From NCBI GenBank assembly GCA_030039035.1, contig JASHQQ010000351.1, positions 1 to 64,000 of the forward strand: a stretch of 64,000 nucleotides of DNA, read 5' to 3'. The position numbers and the translations under genes are program-made. The DNA is from Acidobacteriaceae bacterium. Its GTDB lineage: Bacteria; Acidobacteriota; Terriglobia; Terriglobales; Acidobacteriaceae. Below, in pieces: positions 38,484 through 47,145 of this stretch (the stretch's first letter is position 1; each line of letters begins with the position of its first letter). The notes under the pieces were generated by a model. The model was given only the letters and a program-made list of their open reading frames with translations, made no database searches and was not told where the DNA came from.

Positions 38484-41138
38484 ATGCCGTGTGCACCGAC
38501 GTCCTGTTATCGCCTGCAGCTCCACGCGGGATTCGCTTTTGCCGAAGCCATCGAGGCGGCACGATATCTGAAGCAACTGGGGATTTCGCATCTTTATTGC
38601 TCTCCGTACCTGCAATCGGTAAGAGGCAGCCTGCACGGCTACGATGTGGTCGATCCCCAGCGGGTGAATGCCGAGATTGGCGGCGAGGAGGGCCATCGCC
38701 GCTTCTGCGCCTCCCTGAGAGAGCTCGGCATGGGGCAGGTGCTCGACATTGTGCCCAACCATATGGCCACCGGACCGGAGAACAAGTACTGGTGGGATGT
38801 GCTGGAAAACGGCCCCTCGAGCCGGTTTGCCACATGGTTCGACATCGACTGGAATTCCGCCGAGGCGAAACTGCAGAACAAGGTCCTGCTTCCCGTCCTG
38901 GGCGACCAGTACGGGCGCGCGCTGAGCGCAGGCCAGCTCCCGATCGGATACGACGGCCAATCGTTCCAGGTGTCGTATATGGGGCTCGCTTTTCCGCTGT
39001 CGCCGCGTTCGCTGTCGATTCCTTTGAGCATGGCGGCGCAAACCATCCAGGCGCCGATTCTCAATTTCATCGCCGACAGCCTGGCGCGGCTTCTCTCGCC
39101 TGGCGCGCGCGACGAAGAAGCACAGGCAGCGCGTCATCGCGACAAGACCGTCCTTTACGAGCTGTTGCTGCGTTTTTGCCAGGAGAACCCGGGAGCGCCG
39201 GAAGCGATCAAGGAAGCCGTGGACGCGCTCAACCGCGACCACGATGCCCTGGATGCGATCCTGAATCTGCAGAATTATCGACTCGCCTACTGGCGCACCG
39301 CCGATCAGGAGCTGGGATACCGCCGTTTCTTCGACATCAACACCCTGGCGGGCGTGCGCGTGGAGCGATCCCGCGTCTTCCATGCGACCCATTCGCGGAT
39401 TCTGGCGTGGCTTCGCGATGGCGTCATCGATGGCGTACGCATCGATCACGTGGACGGACTGCGCGATCCGGAGGAGTACACGGTTCGCCTGCGCGGCAAC
39501 GCTCCCCAGGCATGGATACTGGCGGAGAAGATCCTGCAGCCGGGCGAATCGCTGCGCGCCAACTGGCCCATCGACGGCACCACCGGCTACGACTTCCTGA
39601 ACCTGTGCATGGCCTTGCTCGTCAATGGCGAGGGACTCCGCGAACTCGCAGAGATCTATGGGAAATTCGCCGGAGAATCGCAGGAATATGAAGGGCTTGT
39701 CCGCGCCAGAAAACTCGCCGTGCAGCAGGAGGCGCTGGGCAGCGAAGTGAATCGCCTGGCGCACCTGTTTGTGGGGATATGCGAGAACAACCGCGACCGG
39801 AGGGATTACACGCGTGCCGAGATACGGCGCGCAATCCGGGAAGTTGCCGCATGCTTCCGGGTCTACAGAACCTATGTGTCCCCGGAACGCGACGAGATTG
39901 CGGATGAGGACAGCGATGAAATCGGCCATGCCGTGGCCATGGCGAAGACGCGCCGAACGGACCTGGATCCGGACCTGTTCGACTTTATCGGCGATGTATT
40001 GTGGTTGCGCGCGCGCGGCGAGGTCGAAAGCGAATTCCTTTTGCGCTTTCAGCAGTTCACCTCTCCGGTGATGGCGAAGGGAATGGAAGACACGGTACTT
40101 TACTGCTTCAATCGTATGATCGGCCTGAACGAGGTGGGCGGCGCGCCGGACCGCGACGGGATCGCTCTTGAAGAGTTCCATGCGTACTGCGCCGCCGCGC
40201 TCGCCCGTCATCCGCAAACGATGAACACTCTCTCCACGCACGATACCAAGCGCTCCGACGACGTGCGGGCGCGGCTCGCGGTGTTGACGGAGATTCCCGG
40301 GCAATGGCGCCTGGCGCTGGGCCGGTGGTCGCGGATGAACAGGAGGTTCAGGACCGGGCAGTTTCCGGACCGCAACACGGAGTATTTCCTTTATCAGACA
40401 CTGGTCGGCGCCTGGCCGATTTCAAAGGAGCGGATCGCGGCGTACATGGAAAAGGCCGTGCGCGAGGCAAAACAATTCACGAGCTGGACGCAGCCCAACA
40501 AGGAGTTCGAAGATGCGCTGCGGACCTTTGTGGAACAGATCGTCGATTCACCACCGTTCATCGCGGAACTGGAGGCTTTTGTCGGCCGGGTTCTTCTGCC
40601 CGGCAGGATCAACAGCCTGACGCAGACCTTGATCAAATGCAGCGCGCCCGGCGTTCCCGACACGTACCAGGGAAGCGAACTGTGGGATCTTCGACTCGTG
40701 GATCCCGACAATCGCGGCCCGGTCGACTTTGCCCTGCGGCAGTCGATGCTGGAGGAGCTCAAAAGCGGGATGCCTGTCGAAGAGATCATGAAGAGGATGG
40801 ACAGCGGGATGCCAAAGCTTTGGGTTCTTTACAAGGCACTGCATCTGCGGAGGGAGAAGCCGGCCTGGTTCGATCGGACGGCCTCGTACAGGCCGCTGGC
40901 CGCGAGCGGCTCCAGAAAGGACCATCTCATTTCGTATCTTCGCGGCGAAGCGGTCGCAGTGGTCGCTCCCCGATGGAATGCCAGAACGGCTGGAAGCTTC
41001 GCATCGACAGCCGTGGAATTCCCGGACGGCGTCTGGAATCATCTGCTCACCGGCGAAGCGTTCAAAGGCGGCGCAATCCGGGCGCAGAACCTGTTCCGGC
41101 GATTTCCGGTGGCGCTTCTGGCAAAGAGCGGAGAGTAG
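38484..41138 (+). CDS. treY: Malto-oligosyltrehalose synthase
   Basis: TSCYRLQLHAGFAFAEAIEAARYLKQLGISHLYCSPYLQSVRGSLHGYDVVDPQRVNAEIGG, VLDIVPNHMA, DGVRIDHVDGLRDPEEY, LSTHDTKRSDDVRARL. Confidence 0.95.
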   Translation: MPCAPTSCYRLQLHAGFAFAEAIEAARYLKQLGISHLYCSPYLQSVRGSLHGYDVVDPQRVNAEIGGEEGHRRFCASLRELGMGQVLDIVPNHMATGPENKYWWDVLENGPSSRFATWFDIDWNSAEAKLQNKVLLPVLGDQYGRALSAGQLPIGYDGQSFQVSYMGLAFPLSPRSLSIPLSMAAQTIQAPILNFIADSLARLLSPGARDEEAQAARHRDKTVLYELLLRFCQENPGAPEAIKEAVDALNRDHDALDAILNLQNYRLAYWRTADQELGYRRFFDINTLAGVRVERSRVFHATHSRILAWLRDGVIDGVRIDHVDGLRDPEEYTVRLRGNAPQAWILAEKILQPGESLRANWPIDGTTGYDFLNLCMALLVNGEGLRELAEIYGKFAGESQEYEGLVRARKLAVQQEALGSEVNRLAHLFVGICENNRDRRDYTRAEIRRAIREVAACFRVYRTYVSPERDEIADEDSDEIGHAVAMAKTRRTDLDPDLFDFIGDVLWLRARGEVESEFLLRFQQFTSPVMAKGMEDTVLYCFNRMIGLNEVGGAPDRDGIALEEFHAYCAAALARHPQTMNTLSTHDTKRSDDVRARLAVLTEIPGQWRLALGRWSRMNRRFRTGQFPDRNTEYFLYQTLVGAWPISKERIAAYMEKAVREAKQFTSWTQPNKEFEDALRTFVEQIVDSPPFIAELEAFVGRVLLPGRINSLTQTLIKCSAPGVPDTYQGSELWDLRLVDPDNRGPVDFALRQSMLEELKSGMPVEEIMKRMDSGMPKLWVLYKALHLRREKPAWFDRTASYRPLAASGSRKDHLISYLRGEAVAVVAPRWNARTAGSFASTAVEFPDGVWNHLLTGEAFKGGAIRAQNLFRRFPVALLAKSGE

Positions 41139-41140
41139 GA

Positions 41141-42880
41141 ATGCATCGATTTGCGGTCTGGGCTCCATTTGCGAAGCGTATGTCAGTCCATGTGGACGGA
41201 GTGACACACGAAATGGAAGGACCCGATGCGCGTCAATGGTGGCGCCTTTCGGTTGGGGATGCAGGTCCCGGAACGGACTACGGCTTTCTCATCGACGATG
41301 ATCCGAAGATCCATCCGGATCCGCGCTCGATGTCGCAGCCAAATGGCGTGCACGGGCTGTCGCGGATTTACGATCACGAAGCCTTCTGCTGGACCGACGC
41401 GAAATTCCAGTCGCCTCCTTTGGCCAGCGGCATTGTTTACGAGGTGCACATCGGGACTTTTACGCCGGAAGGTACGCCGGATGCCGCAATTGCGAAGCTG
41501 GACCATCTGGTTGAACTCGGCGTGACCCATGTCGAGTTGATGCCCGTAGCCGCCTTCGACGGGGTTTACGGCTGGGGCTACGACGGCGTGGCGCTGTATG
41601 CCGTGCACCATCCGTACGGAGGTCCGGACGGATTGAAGCGCCTTGTCGACGCAGCGCATGCAAGGGGTCTGGCCGTGTTGCTCGATGTTGTCTACAACCA
41701 CTTCGGTCCGGCGGGGAGTTCGATCGGCAAGTTCGGACCCTATGTCACCGGGTTACACCAGACGCCCTGGGGCGGAGCGGTGAATCTCGAGAGTTACGGA
41801 TCGAACGAGGTGCGCCGGTTCTTCTGCGACAACGCGCTGATGTGGCTGCGCGACTTTCACATCGATGGGCTTCGTCTCGACGCGGTGCACGCATTCGTCG
41901 ACCGCTCGGCCATCCACTTCCTGGAACAGCTCAGCGAGGAGGTAAAGTCCCTGGAGGCGGCGCTGGCGCGCCGTCTCGTCCTCATCGCGGAGAGTGACCT
42001 GAACGATCCCCGCGTGGTTACGCCCCGTGAAGCGGGGGGATACGGCATCGACGCCCAATGGAGCGACGACTTCCATCATGCCCTCTTCGCCGTGCTCAAC
42101 CCGCACGAGAGAAAAGGGTACTACGCCGATTTCGGCTGCTTTGCCCATCTGGCCAAAGCGCTGGAGCACACCTTCGTGTACGACGGAATCTACTCGAACT
42201 ATCGAAGGCGCATTCACGGCCGTCCGGCCGGCGCGCTGTCGCCGCATCGATTCCTCGGGTACATTCAGACGCACGACCAGGTGGGAAATCGCGCGGTTGG
42301 CGACAGGATCAGCCACCTGGCCGGCATGGAGCGCGCCAAGGTCGCGGCGGCGATGGTTCTTCTCAGCCCCTTCGTTCCCATGCTGCTTCAGGGCGAGGAA
42401 TGGGCCGCGTCCACGCCGTTCCAATACTTTGCCGATCACCGCGATCCGGATCTGGCGCGCAGGGTCTCCGAGGGGAGGAAACGGGAGTTTTCGGCGTTCG
42501 GATGGGACCCCGAGTCGGTCCCCGACCCGGTCAGCAAGGAAACGTTTCAGGCGTCGAAGCTGAAGTGGGAAGAGGCGAGCGGCGAAAGACACGCGGAGAT
42601 GCTGGAATGGTACAAGGCGCTGATTCGTCTGAGACGGAGTACGCCTTGTCTCAACGATGGAGCCGCCGGCAGCACGCACGTATCTTACGATGAGGAAGAA
42701 AGATGGATCCGGCTGGAACGCGGAACCGTCACAGCGATCTGCAACCTCGGCGGGCAGGCGAAGGAGTTTTCTGTTCCTCGCGCCGGCAGCGTGGCGCTCG
42801 TTTCACGCAGCGGGACCGGGATTCGCGAGGATGCCGTGAATCTGCCGCCCGATACGGTCGTCGTAGTTTCGCACAATTGA
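41141..42880 (+). CDS. treZ: Malto-oligosyltrehalose trehalohydrolase
   Basis: VYEVHIGTFTPEGTPDAAIAKLDHLVELGVTHVELMPVAAFDG, VVYNHFGPAG, DGLRLDAVHAF, LQGEEWAASTPFQYFADH. Confidence 0.95.
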   Translation: MHRFAVWAPFAKRMSVHVDGVTHEMEGPDARQWWRLSVGDAGPGTDYGFLIDDDPKIHPDPRSMSQPNGVHGLSRIYDHEAFCWTDAKFQSPPLASGIVYEVHIGTFTPEGTPDAAIAKLDHLVELGVTHVELMPVAAFDGVYGWGYDGVALYAVHHPYGGPDGLKRLVDAAHARGLAVLLDVVYNHFGPAGSSIGKFGPYVTGLHQTPWGGAVNLESYGSNEVRRFFCDNALMWLRDFHIDGLRLDAVHAFVDRSAIHFLEQLSEEVKSLEAALARRLVLIAESDLNDPRVVTPREAGGYGIDAQWSDDFHHALFAVLNPHERKGYYADFGCFAHLAKALEHTFVYDGIYSNYRRRIHGRPAGALSPHRFLGYIQTHDQVGNRAVGDRISHLAGMERAKVAAAMVLLSPFVPMLLQGEEWAASTPFQYFADHRDPDLARRVSEGRKREFSAFGWDPESVPDPVSKETFQASKLKWEEASGERHAEMLEWYKALIRLRRSTPCLNDGAAGSTHVSYDEEERWIRLERGTVTAICNLGGQAKEFSVPRAGSVALVSRSGTGIREDAVNLPPDTVVVVSHN

Positions 42881-42913
42881 TCGATGCTGGCCGAGCGACA
42901 CAAATGTGCAGGG

Positions 42914-43669
42914 TTATTCGTGGCGTCCCATGCGGTAATCGAGATACAGAACATGCGCCTTGATCCGGTCGCCCGCATGGTAGCGCGGAAAATGCGCCAT
43001 CTTCAGCATGGCCACAATGGCACCGGGGTTCCCGTTGCTCCACTCGACAAGCTGACGCAGGACAGGCTCGAGATTTGAGAAACACAATCCCGTCCGGCGG
43101 GCCTCTCTCCGCGCAAATTCAAGAGCGACGGGCAGCGGAAACTCCTTCATTTCCAGCCGCTCCGATTTGCCGGCGCACATGGGCCGCAGGGCGCCGATGT
43201 CTTCCATGTGCGGGGTGCGAGCCACGAAAACGACCGGAGTGCGATCGAAGTAGTTGAGATCCTTGATCAGACCGGTTACGACACGGGATGGGCCGGCAAG
43301 ATGATCCAGGGCAAGAAGAAACGGCTGCTGTCCGAGAGCCCGCTGTACGATGCCCTTGAGAGATCCGGTGCCCGACGATGTGAAACCGGCGGGGAGATCG
43401 AGTCCGGGTTTTGCGACGCGGCGCAGCTCTTCAACGAGCGTGAGCAATAATTCGCGCGGAGATTTCACCTGCGGGGCAAAGAGGACGAGCGGTTGCGTCT
43501 GGACAAAGCTCCGCAGCAGGCGCGTCTTGCCGATCCCTTCCGGTCCGTAGACCAGCATGGATTTCCGTCTCAGCGCCTGCGCCTGCAATCGGGCCAATTC
43601 CCCGCTGCGCTCGACGATTGCGGCGTACTGCCCGGGATCGATGCCGCCGTTGACGGTGAGCGTGGCCAT
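42914..43669 (-). CDS. P-loop/AAA-type ATPase, last gene of the putative fluoride operon
   Basis: Walker A MLVYGPEGIGKTRLL; Walker B-like PFLLALDHLAG; VFVARTPH. Confidence 0.75.
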   Translation of the reverse strand: MATLTVNGGIDPGQYAAIVERSGELARLQAQALRRKSMLVYGPEGIGKTRLLRSFVQTQPLVLFAPQVKSPRELLLTLVEELRRVAKPGLDLPAGFTSSGTGSLKGIVQRALGQQPFLLALDHLAGPSRVVTGLIKDLNYFDRTPVVFVARTPHMEDIGALRPMCAGKSERLEMKEFPLPVALEFARREARRTGLCFSNLEPVLRQLVEWSNGNPGAIVAMLKMAHFPRYHAGDRIKAHVLYLDYRMGRHE

Positions 43670-43719
43670 GATGGAGCCTTTCGGGAGCGAAGCAGGGATA
43701 CGACAGGGTGAATTCGTTG

Positions 43720-43769
43720 CTCCCACCCCATGCGGCGGAAACAAAGACGGCGCAAGGATGAGGCACCGA
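43720..43769. repeat. Possible short intergenic repeat (cccaccccatgcggc ... gcgcaaggatgaggcacc)
   Basis: Resembles 28449..28508; lies between the GTPase stop and the ATPase start. Confidence 0.4.
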
Positions 43770-43773
43770 GGTG

Positions 43774-45546
43774 TTACATATTCACGAGGTCATTGCCCTG
43801 TACGAGGGCCGAAACCTCCTGTTCCAACCGGTTGAGCCGTTCCATGGCTGCCTGTACAGCCGGAGCTCCTTGTTCCCTGACCTTCCGCGCCCGGTCGAGC
43901 GCCTGCTCGGCGATGCGCCTGATTTCGTGCAGCAGCCTGCGGATCTCAACCTCCAGGCGATCCCGGCTTTCCTGAATGCGATTGAGGACGTCGTTTTGCA
44001 CGCGCGAGCTGTTCACCTCCAGAAGGCGCCGCAGAAGTTCCCGGGCGCCGTTCCCGATCAGCCTGCGTCCGCCTGCAAGCGCCAAAAAGACGTCGGCGAT
44101 CCAGCGCAACGGCGATGGAGGTTGCGCAGTTCCGATAAAGTCCTCGAATGTAAACCCCGATCGCACGCGGAAGCCTTTCTCCGGGTCCAGCGCATGGGGC
44201 ATACGCGCGAGTTCGCCGAGACCTGCATCGGCGAGCTTTTTCAAAAAGCTGTTGGCCATTTCCACGAACCGGAGGGCCACAGCCCGATATTGGCGCTCGC
44301 CCTCCAATTGCTCAAGTTGGAGCCAGGGAGCGACCTTGCGACGCGAGATCTCCTGGGCAAGGCGCATCAGCCGGCGACGGGAGTGCGGACCGAATCCGCG
44401 GGAGAGGGACTGCAAATTTCCATCGAATTCTCCTTCCGATTCCGCCCACGCGGAGCGGAAAAACTGCTGGCGCCTTTCCACAAGGAGATCCGAAATCCGC
44501 TGCTGCTCCGCCAGGAACAGGAAGCCCAGCTCGCGCATGGATCGCTCGGCCTCGGCGATCGTTTGCCTCATCAGCCCGATGCGCCGTTGGGATTCCCCGA
44601 TGGGCCGCTGAAGCGCGTCGCGTTCTTCACGGATCATGGCCAGCAATTGTTCGCCCAGGCGCTGCAGGCCCCGGTCGCAAGCGGCGCGAACAAGTTCACT
44701 GGCCGAGTCTTCCACCAGACGATGCAGACTTTCCAGCAGCCTGTCCCAATCCCTCAGCGGACCGCGGCCTTCCATCCGTTCGGTGGCGCTGACCTCGAAG
44801 ATCTGACCCATTGGGCGATGCAGCCGCTGCTCCAGAATTTCGCGGGTGAACCTTGCCGCGGCCGCACGTTCCGGATCGGTGGTGCGGTCGGATTTGTTGA
44901 TCACCAGGATCAGATCCTGCACCTGCCGGCTGGCGGATTCCACCAGCGCCAGTTCCTCGGCGGCAATGGGCGGATCGGCCCCGACGACGACCAATGCCGC
45001 GTCGATGTGAGGGATGAACGCCTGCGTGGTTGACGTATTTCCCATGAAGACCGAGCCCAGGCCCGGCGTGTCCACAAAACACATGCCGGAAGACAACAGC
45101 GGGCTGGGTACGAATACCTCAGCGCCTTCCACGGCCTTTTTGTTTTCGGGGTTTCGTTCTTCGCTGACGAACTCCCCCAGATCGGCAATGGCAACATCCT
45201 GCCAGGACCCGTCGCGCATGCGAACGCGCGCCTGAAGTTCGCCGCCAAAGCGGACCACGGTAGGCACGGCTGTAACCGGAACAAATCCGGTGGGAAGAAC
45301 CTGGCGGCCGACGAGGGCATTGAGCAGTGTGGATTTGCCCCGCTTGAACTGACCGACACAAGCGACATAGAAACGCCCTTCGGCAACCCGCGCGGCAAGT
45401 TCGCGGGCTTCATCGGCGACAGGCACGGCTCCAGGTTCCTGAGCCAGAGCGGCAAGATGCAACAGACGGGAGGCGCCATCCATATATCGGGATGTGTCGG
45501 CCGATGAGGCGCCGCAATCCTGCAATGCCGATCGACCGGAGGTCAT
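43774..45546 (-). CDS. Dynamin-like GTPase (bacterial DLP), copy 1
   Basis: G1 GQFKRGKST, G3 DTPGLG, G4 NKSD; long helical stalk-like C-terminus; ATGA overlap with the upstream DUF190 stop. Confidence 0.85.
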   Translation of the reverse strand: MTSGRSALQDCGASSADTSRYMDGASRLLHLAALAQEPGAVPVADEARELAARVAEGRFYVACVGQFKRGKSTLLNALVGRQVLPTGFVPVTAVPTVVRFGGELQARVRMRDGSWQDVAIADLGEFVSEERNPENKKAVEGAEVFVPSPLLSSGMCFVDTPGLGSVFMGNTSTTQAFIPHIDAALVVVGADPPIAAEELALVESASRQVQDLILVINKSDRTTDPERAAAARFTREILEQRLHRPMGQIFEVSATERMEGRGPLRDWDRLLESLHRLVEDSASELVRAACDRGLQRLGEQLLAMIREERDALQRPIGESQRRIGLMRQTIAEAERSMRELGFLFLAEQQRISDLLVERRQQFFRSAWAESEGEFDGNLQSLSRGFGPHSRRRLMRLAQEISRRKVAPWLQLEQLEGERQYRAVALRFVEMANSFLKKLADAGLGELARMPHALDPEKGFRVRSGFTFEDFIGTAQPPSPLRWIADVFLALAGGRRLIGNGARELLRRLLEVNSSRVQNDVLNRIQESRDRLEVEIRRLLHEIRRIAEQALDRARKVREQGAPAVQAAMERLNRLEQEVSALVQGNDLVNM

Positions 45547-45914
45547 TCCGCTCGCCCCGGGGGTGTCTTCTGCCCTTGTTCGGGAGTGCGCGAATAGCGA
45601 ATCACGTCCACACGGGACATGGCGATCAGGCCTTCCTGCACCATTTCGTCGAGGTGCGGAATCAGCTTTTCGATCTGCTCCTCCCTGTCGATGACAGTCA
45701 GCATGATGGGCGCATCTTTGGAGAACTTCCAATGACTGCCATGGTGAATCCTGGAGCTCGCCCCGTACCCTTCAATCCCCCGATACACGGTCGCGCCGGC
45801 CACTCCCAGTTCCATGCATCGGGAAACGATTGCCTCGTGCAGGGGCTTGCCGTTCCATTTGTCTCCCTCGCCGAAGTGAATGCGCAACATCCTGGCCTGA
45901 AACTGTTCCTTCAC
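45543..45914 (-). CDS. DUF190 protein (PII-like), single domain
   Basis: MLRIHFGEGDKWNGKPLHEAIVSRCMELGVAGATVYRGIEGYGASSRIHH...IEKLIPHLDEMVQEGLIAMSRVDVIRY. Confidence 0.9.
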   Translation of the reverse strand: MKEQFQARMLRIHFGEGDKWNGKPLHEAIVSRCMELGVAGATVYRGIEGYGASSRIHHGSHWKFSKDAPIMLTVIDREEQIEKLIPHLDEMVQEGLIAMSRVDVIRYSRTPEQGQKTPPGRAE

Positions 45915-46672
45915 GGTCGCGCCTCCGTTCCCGGAAACGTGCTGTCTGCCGACGTCCCTGCCGGATTCACATCCTGGGCGCGACAGGAGTACTTGATGAT
46001 GTCCACGTCGGAGAAAACAACCAGGCCTTCCTCCACCATCTGATCGACGAGGGGAAGAAAGGCGCGGAGCTTTTCCCCGGAGTCCACGGCCGAGAGCATG
46101 ATGGAGCAGTCGCGCGACAGGTGCAAAGCCTTGTCCTTGTGCACGCGACGATGCGCGCCGTAGCCGAGGATGCCGCGATAGACGGTGACTCCGGCAATGT
46201 CGTTGGCCCGCATGGCTTCGACAAGCGCCTGATAAAGGGGTTTGTCCTTCCAGCGATCCGATTCGCCGATATAGATCCTCATCATCTTGGCCCTGCCCTC
46301 CATCCGGACGTGAGCGGGAGGAGCAACCGTCTTCGGCTTCGAAACCTGGGCAGGCTTGGCAACCGTGGTCTCCTGGATCTCGATCATGCCGGTGCCCGCC
46401 AGTTCCTCAAGCTTGCCCAGAATCTCATTCACCTTTTCGGGCGTCTCGATGAACTCGATCTTGAGCGGCATGTGGTCAGAGATCTCGACGATGCTCGCCG
46501 AATGCATGTGATGATCGGCGCCGAATCCGGCGATGCCCTTCACGACCGTGGCCCCGGAAACGCCGCGATAGAAAAGAAAATCGAGAATGCCCGAGTACAC
46601 CGGAACGCCGCGGCGCCTGGACCCTTCGCTGACGTAGATTGAGACCTTGAGCGCTTTTCCCGCTTTCAGCAT
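45911..46672 (-). CDS. Two-domain DUF190 protein (PII-like)
   Basis: Domain 1 LKVSIYVSEGSRRRGVPVYSGILDFLFYRGVSGATVVKGIAGFG; domain 2 MRIYIGESDRWKDKPLYQALVEAMRANDIAGVTVYRGILGYGAHRRVHKDKALHLSRDCSIML. Confidence 0.9.
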   Translation of the reverse strand: MLKAGKALKVSIYVSEGSRRRGVPVYSGILDFLFYRGVSGATVVKGIAGFGADHHMHSASIVEISDHMPLKIEFIETPEKVNEILGKLEELAGTGMIEIQETTVAKPAQVSKPKTVAPPAHVRMEGRAKMMRIYIGESDRWKDKPLYQALVEAMRANDIAGVTVYRGILGYGAHRRVHKDKALHLSRDCSIMLSAVDSGEKLRAFLPLVDQMVEEGLVVFSDVDIIKYSCRAQDVNPAGTSADSTFPGTEARP

Positions 46673-46750
46673 CCACCCTCCCTGCTCCGCGACCTCGTAT
46701 TGATGAGATGTTATCGACGCCGGTCCGGCCGTTGATGGTTCAGCAGGTTC

Positions 46751-47128
46751 TCACCCCAGCACCTCGGCGAGAAGCGAGCCACACCAAACGGCGACAAGAC
46801 CAAGAAGCAGGCTGCCAACAGCGTAAAGCGCGGCGAGCAGAAAAGCCCCCGAGCGAAGATTCGACAGTGTTTCCCACTCGAAGGTCGAGAACGTGCTGTA
46901 GGCGCCCACAAAACCGACTGCGATGAGAAAACGCCAGGCCGTATTCAGTTCGGCGCGCCTGCCGAGCCACGTGAGCGCGAATCCGATGATGACGCAGGCG
47001 GTCATGTTGATGACGAACGTTCCGTAGGGGAACCGTGTGCCGAGGCGACCGGAGATGGTGGAGCCCAGCCAATAACGGGCGATCGAACCCAACGAACCTC
47101 CCACCGCGATATACAGGTATTTCTCCAA
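46751..47128 (-). CDS. crcB: Fluoride channel CrcB/FluC
   Basis: YLYIAVGGSLGSIARYWLGSTISGRLGTRFPYGTFVINMTACVIIGF...FLIAVGFVGAYSTFSTFEWETLSNL; start uncertain (TTG 47128; track opens at 47179). Confidence 0.92.
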   Translation of the reverse strand: MEKYLYIAVGGSLGSIARYWLGSTISGRLGTRFPYGTFVINMTACVIIGFALTWLGRRAELNTAWRFLIAVGFVGAYSTFSTFEWETLSNLRSGAFLLAALYAVGSLLLGLVAVWCGSLLAEVLG

Positions 47129-47145
47129 AATGCGAACCCCCCTGT

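Noticed and set aside
38346-40304. 652-aa minus-strand ORF
   Set aside because: Antisense to treY, which has unambiguous motifs.
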